Below, piece by piece: positions 1 to 6,884 of a stretch of DNA of 9,314 nt. Position 1 is the first letter of the stretch; each line of letters begins with the position of its first letter. The translations under genes and the position numbers were made by a program. Source of the stretch: Armatimonadota bacterium (GTDB lineage Bacteria > Sysuimicrobiota > Sysuimicrobiia > Sysuimicrobiales > Humicultoraceae); NCBI GenBank assembly GCA_016198805.1, contig JACQHU010000144.1, positions 1-9,314 of the forward strand, given 5' to 3'. The notes below the pieces were generated by a model. That model was not told where the DNA came from and did no database searches. It saw only the letters and a program-made list of their open reading frames with translations.

Positions 1-1728
1 CTGGTGGCCGGCACCAAGTACCGCGGCGAGTTCGAAGAGCGCATGAAGAAGGTGATGGAGGAGATCCGCAAGGCCCAGGGCGAGGTCATCCTCTTCGTCG
101 ACGAGCTCCACACCCTGGTCGGCGCGGGCGCCGCGGAGGGCGCGATCGACGCCAGCAACATCCTGAAGCCGTCCCTGGCCCGAGGCGAGCTGCAGTGCAT
201 CGGTGCGACGACCCTCGACGAGTACCGCAAGTATGTCGAGCGCGACGCGGCGCTGGAGCGCCGGTTCCAGCCCATCCTGGTGGCGGAGCCGAACGTCGAG
301 CAGACCATCGAGATCCTGCGCGGCCTACGCGACCGCTATGAGGCGCACCATGGCGTCGCCATCAGCGACGAGGCGCTGGTGGCCGCGGCCACGCTCGCCG
401 ACAAGTACATCTCCGACCGGTTCCTGCCCGACAAGGCGATCGACCTGATGGACGAAGCCGCGTCCAAGATCCGGCTGCAGGCGTCGTTCCTGCCGCAGGA
501 ACTGCGCCAGGCGATGGACCGCGTGGAGCGGACCAAGCGCGAGAAGGAAGAGGCCAGCAAGACCCAGGACTTCGAGCGCGCCGCGCAGCTCCGCGACCGC
601 GAGCGCGTGCTGCGCCAGAAGCTCGAGGAGCTTGAAGGGTCTATCAAGCGCGAGAAGGGCCGCGCCAACCTGAACACGGTGACCGGCGATGACATCGCCG
701 ACATCGTCAGCTCGTGGACCGGCATCCCGGTGACACGCCTGGTCGAGGAAGAGGCCCAGAAGCTGCTGCGCATGGAAGAGACGATCCACGAGCGGATCGT
801 CGGGCAGGAAGAGGCGGTCCGGGCGGTGGCGAAAGCCGTCCGGCGGGCACGCGCCGGTCTCAAGGACCCGCGCCGGCCCATCGGCTCGTTCATCTTCCTG
901 GGCCCCACCGGCGTGGGCAAGACCGAGCTGGCCCGCGCGCTGGCCGAGTTTCTGTTTGGCGACGAAGGGGCGCTGGTCCGCATCGACATGTCCGAGTACA
1001 GCGAGCGGCACACCGTCTCGCGCCTGGTCGGCTCACCGCCCGGCTATGTCGGCTACGAGGAGGGCGGCCAGCTCACGGAAGCGGTCCGCCGCCGCCCGTT
1101 CTCGGTGGTGCTCTTCGACGAGATTGAAAAGGCCCACCCCGAGATCTTCAACGTGTTGCTGCAGATCCTGGACGACGGTCGGCTGACCGACGCCCAGGGC
1201 CGCACCGTCGACTTCAAGAACTCCGTCATCATCATGACTAGCAACGTCGGCGCGCCGCAGCTGGACAAAGAGATGGGCATCGGCTTCCGCGCGGCGGGCT
1301 TCGACGAAAGAGTCGATCAGGAACGCATCTACGAACGCATGCGCGAACACGTCATGGAGGAGTTGCGCCGCACGTTCCGGCCGGAGTTCCTCAACCGCCT
1401 GGATGAGGTGATCGTGTTCCGGCCGCTGACGACCGAGCAGATCAAGACCATCGTCGGGATCCTGGTGGAGCGGGTGCGCCGCGAGCTCCGCGGCCAGAAC
1501 ATGGACTTGGAGGTCACCGACGCAGCCCGGGAGCTGCTGGCGCGGGAAGGTTTCGACCCGAAGTTTGGGGCCAGGCCGCTGCGGCGGGTGATCCAGCGGC
1601 TGATCGAGGACCCGCTCAGCGACGAACTCCTCCGGGGGCAATTCAAGAGCGGGGATACCGTGGTCGTCGACGCCCGGGACGACCAGATCGTCTTCGAGCG
1701 GAAGCGCGAACCTGCCCTGGCAGAATAA
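1..1728 (+). CDS. clpC: ATP-dependent Clp protease ATP-binding subunit ClpC, 5'-truncated
   Basis: This is a HSP100/AAA+ unfoldase that threads substrates into the ClpP chamber in the cytoplasm. The frame is open from the first base, and the GTG at position 4 is an internal Val in the family motif LVAGTKYRGEFEER, so the gene runs off the left edge. The N-domain and the Walker A of the first ATPase domain are missing, roughly 240 residues judged from the usual length near 810. Visible, in fragment numbering, are the D1 Walker B (VILFVDE, about 29-35), the arginine-finger region (ERRFQP, about 86-91), and a UVR-type coiled middle domain (about 185-213) with DFERAAQLRD. That domain distinguishes ClpC from ClpB and ClpA. 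D2 follows, with Walker A GPTGVGKT (about 301-308), Walker B VVLFDE (about 369-374) and the sensor MTSN. The C-terminal D2 small domain is complete. A terminator follows 21 bases after the stop. Any upstream CtsR or McsAB genes lie outside the window. Confidence 0.96.
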   Translation: MVAGTKYRGEFEERMKKVMEEIRKAQGEVILFVDELHTLVGAGAAEGAIDASNILKPSLARGELQCIGATTLDEYRKYVERDAALERRFQPILVAEPNVEQTIEILRGLRDRYEAHHGVAISDEALVAAATLADKYISDRFLPDKAIDLMDEAASKIRLQASFLPQELRQAMDRVERTKREKEEASKTQDFERAAQLRDRERVLRQKLEELEGSIKREKGRANLNTVTGDDIADIVSSWTGIPVTRLVEEEAQKLLRMEETIHERIVGQEEAVRAVAKAVRRARAGLKDPRRPIGSFIFLGPTGVGKTELARALAEFLFGDEGALVRIDMSEYSERHTVSRLVGSPPGYVGYEEGGQLTEAVRRRPFSVVLFDEIEKAHPEIFNVLLQILDDGRLTDAQGRTVDFKNSVIIMTSNVGAPQLDKEMGIGFRAAGFDERVDQERIYERMREHVMEELRRTFRPEFLNRLDEVIVFRPLTTEQIKTIVGILVERVRRELRGQNMDLEVTDAARELLAREGFDPKFGARPLRRVIQRLIEDPLSDELLRGQFKSGDTVVVDARDDQIVFERKREPALAE

Positions 1729-1749
1729 CCCTGATCGGTGCGATAATCG

Positions 1750-1782
1750 GGACTCGGGCAGCTTCTCGTCCGGGTCCTTTTT
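1750..1782 (+). terminator. Rho-independent terminator of clpC
   Basis: A 10-bp stem pairs 1750-1759 (GGACTCGGGC) with 1768-1777 (GTCCGGGTCC). It has two G-T wobbles and an 8-base loop, and a run of five T follows at 1778-1782. It begins 21 bases after the clpC stop, so it should separate clpC transcription from radA. The T-run is short, so some read-through is possible. Confidence 0.8.
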
Positions 1783-1790
1783 GTATGCTC

Positions 1791-1799
1791 TGTTAGAAT
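1791..1799 (+). promoter_or_regulatory. Candidate extended -10 promoter for radA
   Basis: TGtTAGAAT is a TGn-extended -10 element matching TATAAT at five of six bases. It lies just after the clpC terminator and about 130 bases before the radA start. No convincing -35 is found at 16-18 bases upstream, where the sequence is terminator stem, so the call rests on the extended -10 and on position. A second extended -10 (TGcGATAAT, 1739-1747) lies before the terminator and is less likely to serve radA. Confidence 0.5.
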
Positions 1800-1927
1800 G
1801 GCGTCTTGACGCACTCGGGGGCCTTTGCGGCCCGTGGTGGCTACACGCAGTCGGTTCCGCAAACCGCGGCCCCAGGCCAGCCCCGAAGGTGAGAGGCCCG
1901 GTGGCCGATAAAGTAGGGGAGGGCCCG
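1800..1927 (+). other. radA leader with consecutive small hairpins
   Basis: This stretch between the putative radA promoter and the start codon has several inverted repeats. GCGTC/GACGC lies at 1801-1812, though its loop is very short. GGGCC/GGCCC pairs 1819-1823 with 1829-1833, and CGGTT/AACCG pairs 1852-1856 with 1862-1866. A GGCC-rich pairing is possible between about 1876 and 1905. No T-run follows, so it is not a simple attenuator. I do not recognise any riboswitch class, and GC-rich DNA forms such pairings by chance. Confidence 0.3.
1915..1923 (+). promoter_or_regulatory. Ribosome binding site of radA
   Basis: The purine-rich AGGGGAGGG ends four bases before ATG 1928. Together with the start of conserved RadA sequence immediately after that ATG, it decides the start against the longer open frame that extends back to 1781. 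Confidence 0.7.
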
Positions 1928-3277
1928 ATGGAACGCCAGCGCACCTCTTACGTCTGCCAAAACTGTGGGCACACCTCGCCCAAGTGGCTGGGCCGGTGTC
2001 CGGACTGCGGCGAGTGGAACACCCTTGTGGAAGAGGCCGCTGCGCCGCCGTCAGGCCGCAGCCGGCGCCCCGCCGCGGCCGAGCCGGTGTCGGTGGCCGA
2101 GGTGACGCTGGCGACCGAGAGCCGGGCGCCGACCGGGCTCGGGGAGTTCGACCGGGTATTGGGCGGCGGGATCGTGGCGGGCTCGGTGGTTCTGGTCGGC
2201 GGCGATCCGGGCGTCGGCAAGTCGACGCTGCTCGCTCAGGTCGGCGATCGGGTCGCGCGGAGCGGTCAGCGCGTCCTCTATGTTAGCGCCGAAGAGTCGG
2301 TCCGCCAGGTGAAGCTGCGGGCCGAGCGGCTCGGCGTGGCGTCGCCGCAGCTGCTCTTGCTGGCCGAAAACGACCTGGACGTGATCCTGGAGACGGCAAC
2401 ACAACAGCGTCCGGCGGCCCTGATCGTGGATTCGATCCAGACCGTCTACCGTCCGGACATTGCGTCGGCCCCGGGCAGCGTCGCGCAGGTCCGCGAGTGC
2501 ACAGCGGCGCTGGTGCGTCTGGCGAAGGACGAGCGGATCGCGACCTTCATCATCGGCCATGTCACCAAAGAGGGCGCCATCGCCGGTCCCCGCGTGCTCG
2601 AGCACCTGGTCGACACCGTGCTCTACTTCGAGGGCGACCGGCACCACGCCTACCGCATCCTGCGCGCCACCAAGAACCGATTTGGCTCCACAAACGAGAT
2701 CGGCGTCTTCGAGATGGCTGGCGTCGGCCTGGTTGAGGTGCCCAACCCGTCGGCGGCGTTCCTGTCAGAGCGACCCGAGGCGGCGCCCGGCTCGGCGGTG
2801 GTGTGCGCCATCGAGGGCACACGCCCGCTGCTGGTTGAGATCCAGGGGCTGGTCAGCCCCACGCACTTTGGCATGCCGCGCCGGACGGCCGCAGGGGTGG
2901 ACTACAACCGGGTGGTGCTGCTCCTGGCGGTCCTCGAGCGGCGCGCGGGGCTGCACCTGGGCACGCAGGACGTCTACGTGAGCGTGGCGGGGGGCGTCAG
3001 CATCGAGGAGCCCGCGGCCGATCTGGGGATTGCAGTAGCGGTCGCCAGCAGCCTGCGCGACCGGCCGGTCGATCCGCGCGCCGTTGTCATTGGAGAGGTC
3101 GGACTCGCCGGCGAGGTCCGGATGGTCCCGCAGTTGGGCCGGCGGCTGGCCGAAGCCACGCGGCTCGGGTTCGCGCGGGCCGTGATCCCCGCGTCGGGCG
3201 CCGGGGAGGCGCCGGCGGGTCTGGAGGTCATCCCGGTTTCCGATCTCTCGAGCGCGCTGAGGATAGTCAGCTCATGA
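1928..3277 (+). CDS. radA: DNA repair protein RadA (Sms), RecA-like ATPase
   Basis: RadA is a cytoplasmic, hexameric RecA-like ATPase or helicase that processes branched recombination intermediates in repair and transformation. The 449-residue product has the normal length and all family parts. A four-Cys zinc finger comes first (C10, C13, C24, C27). It is followed by Walker A GGDPGVGKST (91-100), Walker B LIVDSI (165-170), the RadA-specific KNRFG motif (249-253), and a C-terminal Lon-protease-like domain (about 300-449) with the GVDYNR and GGVSIEEPAADL signatures. ATG 1928 is chosen because conserved sequence starts there and a Shine-Dalgarno precedes it. The in-frame GTG at 1901 and the open frame back to 1781 encode nothing family-like. 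The position after clpC matches the Firmicutes arrangement. Its stop overlaps an ATG (ATGA at 3274-3277), pointing to translational coupling with the next gene. Confidence 0.97.
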   Translation: MERQRTSYVCQNCGHTSPKWLGRCPDCGEWNTLVEEAAAPPSGRSRRPAAAEPVSVAEVTLATESRAPTGLGEFDRVLGGGIVAGSVVLVGGDPGVGKSTLLAQVGDRVARSGQRVLYVSAEESVRQVKLRAERLGVASPQLLLLAENDLDVILETATQQRPAALIVDSIQTVYRPDIASAPGSVAQVRECTAALVRLAKDERIATFIIGHVTKEGAIAGPRVLEHLVDTVLYFEGDRHHAYRILRATKNRFGSTNEIGVFEMAGVGLVEVPNPSAAFLSERPEAAPGSAVVCAIEGTRPLLVEIQGLVSPTHFGMPRRTAAGVDYNRVVLLLAVLERRAGLHLGTQDVYVSVAGGVSIEEPAADLGIAVAVASSLRDRPVDPRAVVIGEVGLAGEVRMVPQLGRRLAEATRLGFARAVIPASGAGEAPAGLEVIPVSDLSSALRIVSS

Positions 3278-3305
3278 CGCTCCCCGCTATCGGCCTTTCC
3301 TGGTC

Positions 3306-3635
3306 TTGTTCCTGGTCTCCTACATCGCGATAAGAAGCGCGGTCACTGGCGTCTGGCGTTACGTCACCGGGATTCGGGCTGGGAGAGAACCAGGAGGCGC
3401 GCCCTACATGCTCGCTGGCCTGTTCTTGAACGCCCTGGGAGGGCTTGCTGTCGGAGCGTGGGCAATAGCCGTCGCTGTCTTCCGCCTCTATGTGGAACTT
3501 CTGGTTCCCTTGGCTGGCGCGCTGCTCATGGGGATCGGTGCGCTGATCGTCCGCAAGGCTTCTCGCGATGGTCGAATCAGGATGCTGGGTGCAGCAAGCG
3601 CACCAGGCAGCTCGCGTCCGCGTCCGAGCGGCTAG
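3306..3635 (+). CDS. Small hydrophobic membrane protein, unrecognised; start probably lost by a frameshift
   Basis: I do not recognise the family. Read from TTG 3306 the product has 109 residues. It begins with a hydrophobic stretch, then a basic loop (about 17-27), then two clear membrane segments (about 35-59 and 61-82), and ends in a basic Ser/Pro-rich tail that would be cytoplasmic by the positive-inside rule. TTG 3306 has no Shine-Dalgarno. An ATG overlapping the radA stop (3274) has GAGGA 10 bases upstream. Its frame runs through MTLPAIGL and then leaves this gene by one base near the T-run at 3296-3298. Restoring one T would give a product of about 120 residues with a continuous first membrane helix and ATGA coupling to radA. 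This may be a real indel or a sequencing error. The gene sits where disA lies in Bacillus but shows no sign of a DisA domain. It is convergent with the next gene, 12 bases apart. Confidence 0.6.
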   Translation: MFLVSYIAIRSAVTGVWRYVTGIRAGREPGGAPYMLAGLFLNALGGLAVGAWAIAVAVFRLYVELLVPLAGALLMGIGALIVRKASRDGRIRMLGAASAPGSSRPRPSG

Positions 3636-3647
3636 AAAACCGCGGTC

Positions 3648-4043
3648 TTAGGTCAGATGGAACACGCCCAGCGTCGCCACGCGGGCGTGTTCCTTCTTGA
3701 GGATCTCCTCCAGATCCACTGCCATCAGGCTGGCGACGGCCGCCAGGTAGAACAGGGCGCTGCCGATCTCCGTTTCGAGTACTTCACGGCACCGGTCGCA
3801 AAGCTTCCCATCAACGTGCGTCTTCATCAGATCGCGGACTTCGGTGAGGCTCAGCTCCGAGGGAAACCGCTGGCGGGAGGCGCTGATCTCGATGCACCCG
3901 CACGACGTGACCGACTTGGCGATGGCCCGGTTGACGCGGGCGGCGGCTTCCGTGAGCTTGCTCTGGACATCGAGGATACTGCGGTGGCGGATCAGGTACT
4001 CGGAGACGGTCTGCTGGAAGGTGCCTTGGTCGATTTCTGCCAT
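3648..4043 (-). CDS. Conserved small protein with two Cys pairs and a MazG-like C-terminal helix
   Basis: The 131-residue cytoplasmic protein resembles, from memory, a small uncharacterised family of Firmicutes and relatives (EYLIRHRSILD near the N-terminus, TSCGC in the middle, TLGVFHLT at the C-terminus). Its function is unknown. Helices at 7-45 precede C48 and C50 (TSCGC). A second pair, C82 and C85 (CDRC), follows, so the four Cys could bind a metal. Residues about 90-118 (TEIGSALFYLAAVASLMAVD) look like the last helices of MazG-type pyrophosphohydrolases, but the usual catalytic Asp after EIG is Ser. Enzymatic activity of that kind is therefore doubtful. ATG 4043 is chosen over a TTG at 4085 because an AGAGAGGTG Shine-Dalgarno lies 8 bases upstream and the extra residues are low in information. 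It is the only minus-strand gene here, with its own consensus promoter. Confidence 0.8.
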   Translation of the reverse strand: MAEIDQGTFQQTVSEYLIRHRSILDVQSKLTEAAARVNRAIAKSVTSCGCIEISASRQRFPSELSLTEVRDLMKTHVDGKLCDRCREVLETEIGSALFYLAAVASLMAVDLEEILKKEHARVATLGVFHLT

Positions 4044-4096
4044 GCCCCTCGCACCTCTCTCGGCCGCGACCTCTGCGCGCCCCAAGAACGAGAGTT

Positions 4097-4126
4097 ATTA
4101 TAGAGACCGGTCGGCGCACCTGTCAA
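4097..4126 (-). promoter_or_regulatory. Consensus sigma-70/sigma-A promoter for the minus-strand gene
   Basis: On the minus strand, TTGACA (4126-4121) and TATAAT (4102-4097) are separated by 18 bases. Both hexamers match the consensus perfectly, which is rare in GC-rich DNA. Transcription would start near 4090 and give a leader of about 47 nt before ATG 4043. Confidence 0.85.
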
Positions 4127-4174
4127 ATCCCGCGTGGGGACTGCATGCGCGGCTTCTCGGCCTTTGCAGCGCTG

Positions 4175-4183
4175 TGCTATACT
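4175..4183 (+). promoter_or_regulatory. Extended -10 promoter for the yacL-ispDF unit
   Basis: TGcTATACT is a TGn-extended -10 with five of six consensus bases in an otherwise GC-rich stretch. The -35 is weak (TTCTCG at 4154-4159, 18-base spacer). Transcription would start near 4190, about 64 bases before ATG 4254. It diverges from the minus-strand consensus promoter, and the two -10 elements are about 75 bases apart. Confidence 0.6.
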
Positions 4184-4253
4184 TTCCTGGGCAACCGAAT
4201 GTGACGGCCAGATCCTGGAGGCCGGTCCGAGTCGCGATTCAGCGGGTGAGGAC

Positions 4254-5336
4254 ATGCGTGACGGCTTGCTGCGAGCCGCCGGGGCGTTGCTCGGGGGTGT
4301 GATCGGCTACCAGGCGGTGGTGTTCATCAGTACCTGGGCACCGACGCTGGCCCGGCCCGATTTTCTGCTGTACGCGGGCGGCGTGGTTCTCGGCGGGTTC
4401 ACCGGTCTGCTGGTCGCCCTCCCGCTCTGGAACGCGTTCGTGGGTGTTATGGGGTGGGTGCTCCACCGCATAGCCGCCTTTTCCCTGCGCGACCTGCTCC
4501 TGGGCGTCTTCGGGCTGCTGCTGGGGCTGGCGCTGGCGCTGTTCGTCGGCTACCTGCTGGAAGAACTCCCGCTGATCGGTCCGTACATCCGGCTGGTCGC
4601 CGGCGTCATCTTCGGATACCTGGGGCTGCACATCGCGCTCCAGCGGCGCGAGGAAGTGGCTACCATCCTGCCGCGCCACGGCGCGGCGGCGGCTGAACGT
4701 CCGAAGGCGGCGCCGCATCCCAAGCTCCTGGACACCAGCGTGATCATCGACGGGCGGATCGCGGACATCTGCCGGACCGGATTCCTTGAAGGCCCGCTGC
4801 TGGTTCCCCGATCGGTCCTGGCCGAACTGCAGCGCATCGCCGATTCGTCCGATGTGCTGCGGCGCAATCGCGGTCGGCGCGGCCTCGACATCCTCAACCG
4901 GCTCCGGCGGGAATTTGACGCGGTCCAGATCATCGAGGATGGATCGGCCGGCGGCGACGTCGACGCACAGCTGGTGTTCCTGGCCAAAGCTCACCGGGCG
5001 TCCATCGTGACCAACGACTATAACCTGAGCAAGGTCGCGGAACTGCAGGGCGTCCGGGTGCTGAACGTTCATGATCTGTCTCAGGCCCTGCGGCCCAGTG
5101 TGCTGCCCGGGGAGGAACTGTCGGTCCATGTGATCCGTGACGGGAAAGAAGCCGGCCAGGGCGTCGCCTACCTCGAGGACGGGACCATGATCGTCGTCGA
5201 GGGCGGGAAACGCTACATCGGCGAGACCTTCGACGTGGTTGTCACCAGCGTGCTGCAGACCTCCGCCGGGCGGATGATCTTCGCCCGGCCCAAGTCGAGC
5301 GAACCCACCGGTCCCTCCACCGTCCAGAAGCGGTGA
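4254..5336 (+). CDS. yacL: Membrane-anchored PIN-TRAM domain protein, YacL type
   Basis: This is a putative metal-dependent ribonuclease held at the membrane. In this family a PIN nuclease domain is joined to a TRAM RNA-binding domain; the physiological substrate is not well defined. The 360-residue product has four or five hydrophobic segments in residues 5-130 and an Ala/Pro/Lys-rich linker (about 140-156). The PIN domain follows (about 157-277) with acidic residues in the expected places: D160 in LLDTSVIIDGRI, E191 in LAELQ, D235 and D237 in GDVDAQL, and D255 in TNDYNL. A TRAM domain (about 283-345) comes last. ATG 4254 is chosen because the hydrophobic region starts directly after it and GGTGAGG lies just upstream. 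An open frame back to 4134 adds 40 residues without hydrophobic or family character and spans the promoter. B. subtilis YacL has nearly the same length and sits in the same cluster. The stop overlaps the ispDF start (GTGA). Confidence 0.93.
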   Translation: MRDGLLRAAGALLGGVIGYQAVVFISTWAPTLARPDFLLYAGGVVLGGFTGLLVALPLWNAFVGVMGWVLHRIAAFSLRDLLLGVFGLLLGLALALFVGYLLEELPLIGPYIRLVAGVIFGYLGLHIALQRREEVATILPRHGAAAAERPKAAPHPKLLDTSVIIDGRIADICRTGFLEGPLLVPRSVLAELQRIADSSDVLRRNRGRRGLDILNRLRREFDAVQIIEDGSAGGDVDAQLVFLAKAHRASIVTNDYNLSKVAELQGVRVLNVHDLSQALRPSVLPGEELSVHVIRDGKEAGQGVAYLEDGTMIVVEGGKRYIGETFDVVVTSVLQTSAGRMIFARPKSSEPTGPSTVQKR

Positions 5337-6520
5337 CGCGGACTGCCGGTGACGCCGCCTTGAGCCGCGTCGCTTCTGTGGGGGCCGTTGTCGCCGCTGC
5401 CGGCCGGGGGACGCGGCTGTCGGGCCCGGTGCCCAAACTCCTGCTCCCGCTGGGCGGGCGGACCGTGCTGGAGCGCACCCTGGCCGCCTTTGAGGCCAGC
5501 CCGCGCATCGACGAGGTCGCGGTGGCCGTGGATATCGAATGTCTGGATGCCGTACGCGCGCGGGTATCTGGCAAGGTGGTGGCGGTCGTCCCCGGCGGGA
5601 GTGACCGGCGGGCATCGGTCGCCGCCGGGCTGCGGGCGCTCCCGGGCGCCGGGTGGATCATCGTCCACGACGGCGCCCGGCCGTTCGTGACGCCGCGGCT
5701 CATCGAGCGGGTCCTGGACGCCGCGATGGGCTCGGGCGCGGCGACTCTGGCCCTTCCGGTCACCGATACGTTGAAGGAGGTGGAGGGCGACCGGGTGCAG
5801 CGCACGGTGGATCGGCGCCGCCTGTGCGCGGTGCAGACCCCGCAGGCGTTCCGGGCGGCCCTGCTCCGGGAGGCGCACGAGCGGGTCCCGGCCGACGTTC
5901 CGGTAACCGACGACGCTGAACTGGTCGAGCAGATCGGAATGCCCGTGACCGTGGTGCCCGGAGAGCCGGCCAACATGAAGATCACCACGCCCGCCGACTA
6001 CGAACTCGCGCAACGATGCGCCGGGGATGGCACAAGCGCGGCGGTTCGGGTCGGTCTGGGGTATGACGTGCATCGCCTCGTCCCCGACCGTCCACTGGTA
6101 CTGGGCGGCGTCCGGATTCCTCATCCTCGGGGTCTGGCCGGACACTCCGATGCCGACGCGCTGGTCCATGCCGTGATCGATGCCCTGCTCGGCGCGGCGG
6201 CGCAGCCCGATATCGGCCGGTTCTTTCCTCCTGACGATCCCGCCTACCGTGGGGCGGACAGCATCGGGCTGCTGGAGACGGTCGGCTCGCGGCTGCGCGC
6301 GGCTGGCTGGACCGTGGTCAACGTCGACGCGGTGGTGCAGGCTGAGACCCCCAGGCTCGCTCCGTATGTGGACGCCATGCGCCAGCGGATCGCCGCGGCG
6401 CTGGAGATTCCCGCCGCCTGTATAGGGATCAAGGCCACGACGGCCGAAGGCCTGGGCTCGGTCGGCCGGGGCCACGGCATCGCCGCGCAGGCCGTCGCGC
6501 TGATCCGGAGGACGGGGTAG
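5333..6520 (+). CDS. ispDF: Bifunctional IspD-IspF: MEP cytidylyltransferase and MECDP synthase
   Basis: The fused enzyme catalyses the third and fifth steps of the MEP isoprenoid pathway. IspD couples CTP to 2-C-methylerythritol 4-phosphate; IspF cyclises CDP-ME 2-phosphate to the cyclodiphosphate. The intermediate step by IspE is not encoded here. In 395 residues, IspD occupies about 15-228: CTP loop AAAGRGTRL (21-29), K35, VHDGARPF (111-118), QTPQAF (168-173), DDAE (193-196) and NMKITTP (214-220). IspF occupies about 237-395. GYDVHRL (243-249) gives zinc ligands D245 and H247, and HSDADALVHA (271-280) gives H279. DIGRFFPP (293-300) and GRGHGIAAQAVAL (378-390) complete the domain. There is no stop or frameshift between the domains, so this is a true fusion. 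GTG 5333 overlaps the yacL stop as GTGA; conserved sequence begins near residue 15, and the preceding Shine-Dalgarno is weak, consistent with coupling. Confidence 0.96.
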   Translation: MTRTAGDAALSRVASVGAVVAAAGRGTRLSGPVPKLLLPLGGRTVLERTLAAFEASPRIDEVAVAVDIECLDAVRARVSGKVVAVVPGGSDRRASVAAGLRALPGAGWIIVHDGARPFVTPRLIERVLDAAMGSGAATLALPVTDTLKEVEGDRVQRTVDRRRLCAVQTPQAFRAALLREAHERVPADVPVTDDAELVEQIGMPVTVVPGEPANMKITTPADYELAQRCAGDGTSAAVRVGLGYDVHRLVPDRPLVLGGVRIPHPRGLAGHSDADALVHAVIDALLGAAAQPDIGRFFPPDDPAYRGADSIGLLETVGSRLRAAGWTVVNVDAVVQAETPRLAPYVDAMRQRIAAALEIPAACIGIKATTAEGLGSVGRGHGIAAQAVALIRRTG

Positions 6521-6521
6521 G

Positions 6522-6881
6522 ATGCGGGCGGTGCGGCGGGGTGCGCGCGCGTCCCGGCGGCGGCCGGAGGCCGCGCGCCCCCACGACCTGCTGTTCATTC
6601 AGCGCGCCGAGCGATCAGACCCGATCGCGGTCGAGGTCGACCGGCCCCTGGCGTTCCATCCCCGCCTGGTCGGCTTCTGGCGCGGCGCCGAGTTCCACCA
6701 GATCACCAGGGTGGTGGCCACCCGGCGCGAGCACGACGCGATCTACTACCGCGTCCTGACCGACCGCGGAGCCTTTGATCTCCGGTGCATCAGACGGATG
6801 GACCCGCTGACGCTGCGACCGCGCCGGGTCTGGGAAGTGTGCGCCGAACTCGACGCGATTCCGGTCGCCCGGCTGGGATAG
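6522..6881 (+). CDS. Small Arg-rich protein of unknown function
   Basis: I do not recognise this 119-residue protein with certainty. The first 20 residues are strongly basic (about eight Arg). Residues about 35-105 alternate polar and hydrophobic positions as in a small beta-rich fold, with PLAFHPRLVGFWRGAEF, then YYRVLTDRGAFDLRC, and a closing VWEVCAEL. The pattern of a Trp-rich strand, 'RV...GxFDLR' and a final Trp resembles small DUF6504-like proteins, but this is a weak analogy from memory. There are no catalytic motifs, signal peptide or membrane segment, and the charge would suit nucleic-acid contact. ATG 6522 begins one base after the ispDF stop with GGAGG (6507-6511) at good spacing, so it should be cotranscribed and translationally coupled. 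It fills the place of gltX-cysE in the Bacillus order. Confidence 0.7.
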   Translation: MRAVRRGARASRRRPEAARPHDLLFIQRAERSDPIAVEVDRPLAFHPRLVGFWRGAEFHQITRVVATRREHDAIYYRVLTDRGAFDLRCIRRMDPLTLRPRRVWEVCAELDAIPVARLG

Positions 6882-6884
6882 ACA

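Noticed and set aside
1739..1747. TGcGATAAT as the radA promoter
   Set aside because: It is a good extended -10 but lies upstream of the intrinsic terminator, and no -35 is visible; the element at 1791-1799 is better placed.
1834..1850. GGTGG..TAC..CGC string resembling the T-box antiterminator bulge
   Set aside because: It has insertions relative to the T-box consensus, no specifier stem or terminator follows, and radA is not a T-box target.
1852..1866. CGGTT/AACCG stem resembling a tRNA T-arm
   Set aside because: The loop is not TTCRANNY and no acceptor or anticodon stems can be drawn around it.
1033..1944. Long minus-strand open frame opposite clpC and the radA leader
   Set aside because: It is antisense to a clear clpC gene, crosses its terminator and the radA leader, and has no family motif; it reflects the high GC content of the third codon positions.
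3639..3646. ACCGCGGT palindrome between the convergent genes as a bidirectional terminator
   Set aside because: At 8 bases it leaves no usable stem and loop, and only short A/T runs flank it.
4134..4253. Upstream extension of the PIN-TRAM gene by 40 codons
   Set aside because: It spans the extended -10 promoter and adds residues without family similarity; ATG 4254 has the hydrophobic region directly after it.
4239..6598. Two minus-strand open frames of about 460 codons opposite yacL and ispDF
   Set aside because: Both are Arg/Pro/Gly-rich low-information translations antisense to genes with complete catalytic motifs.
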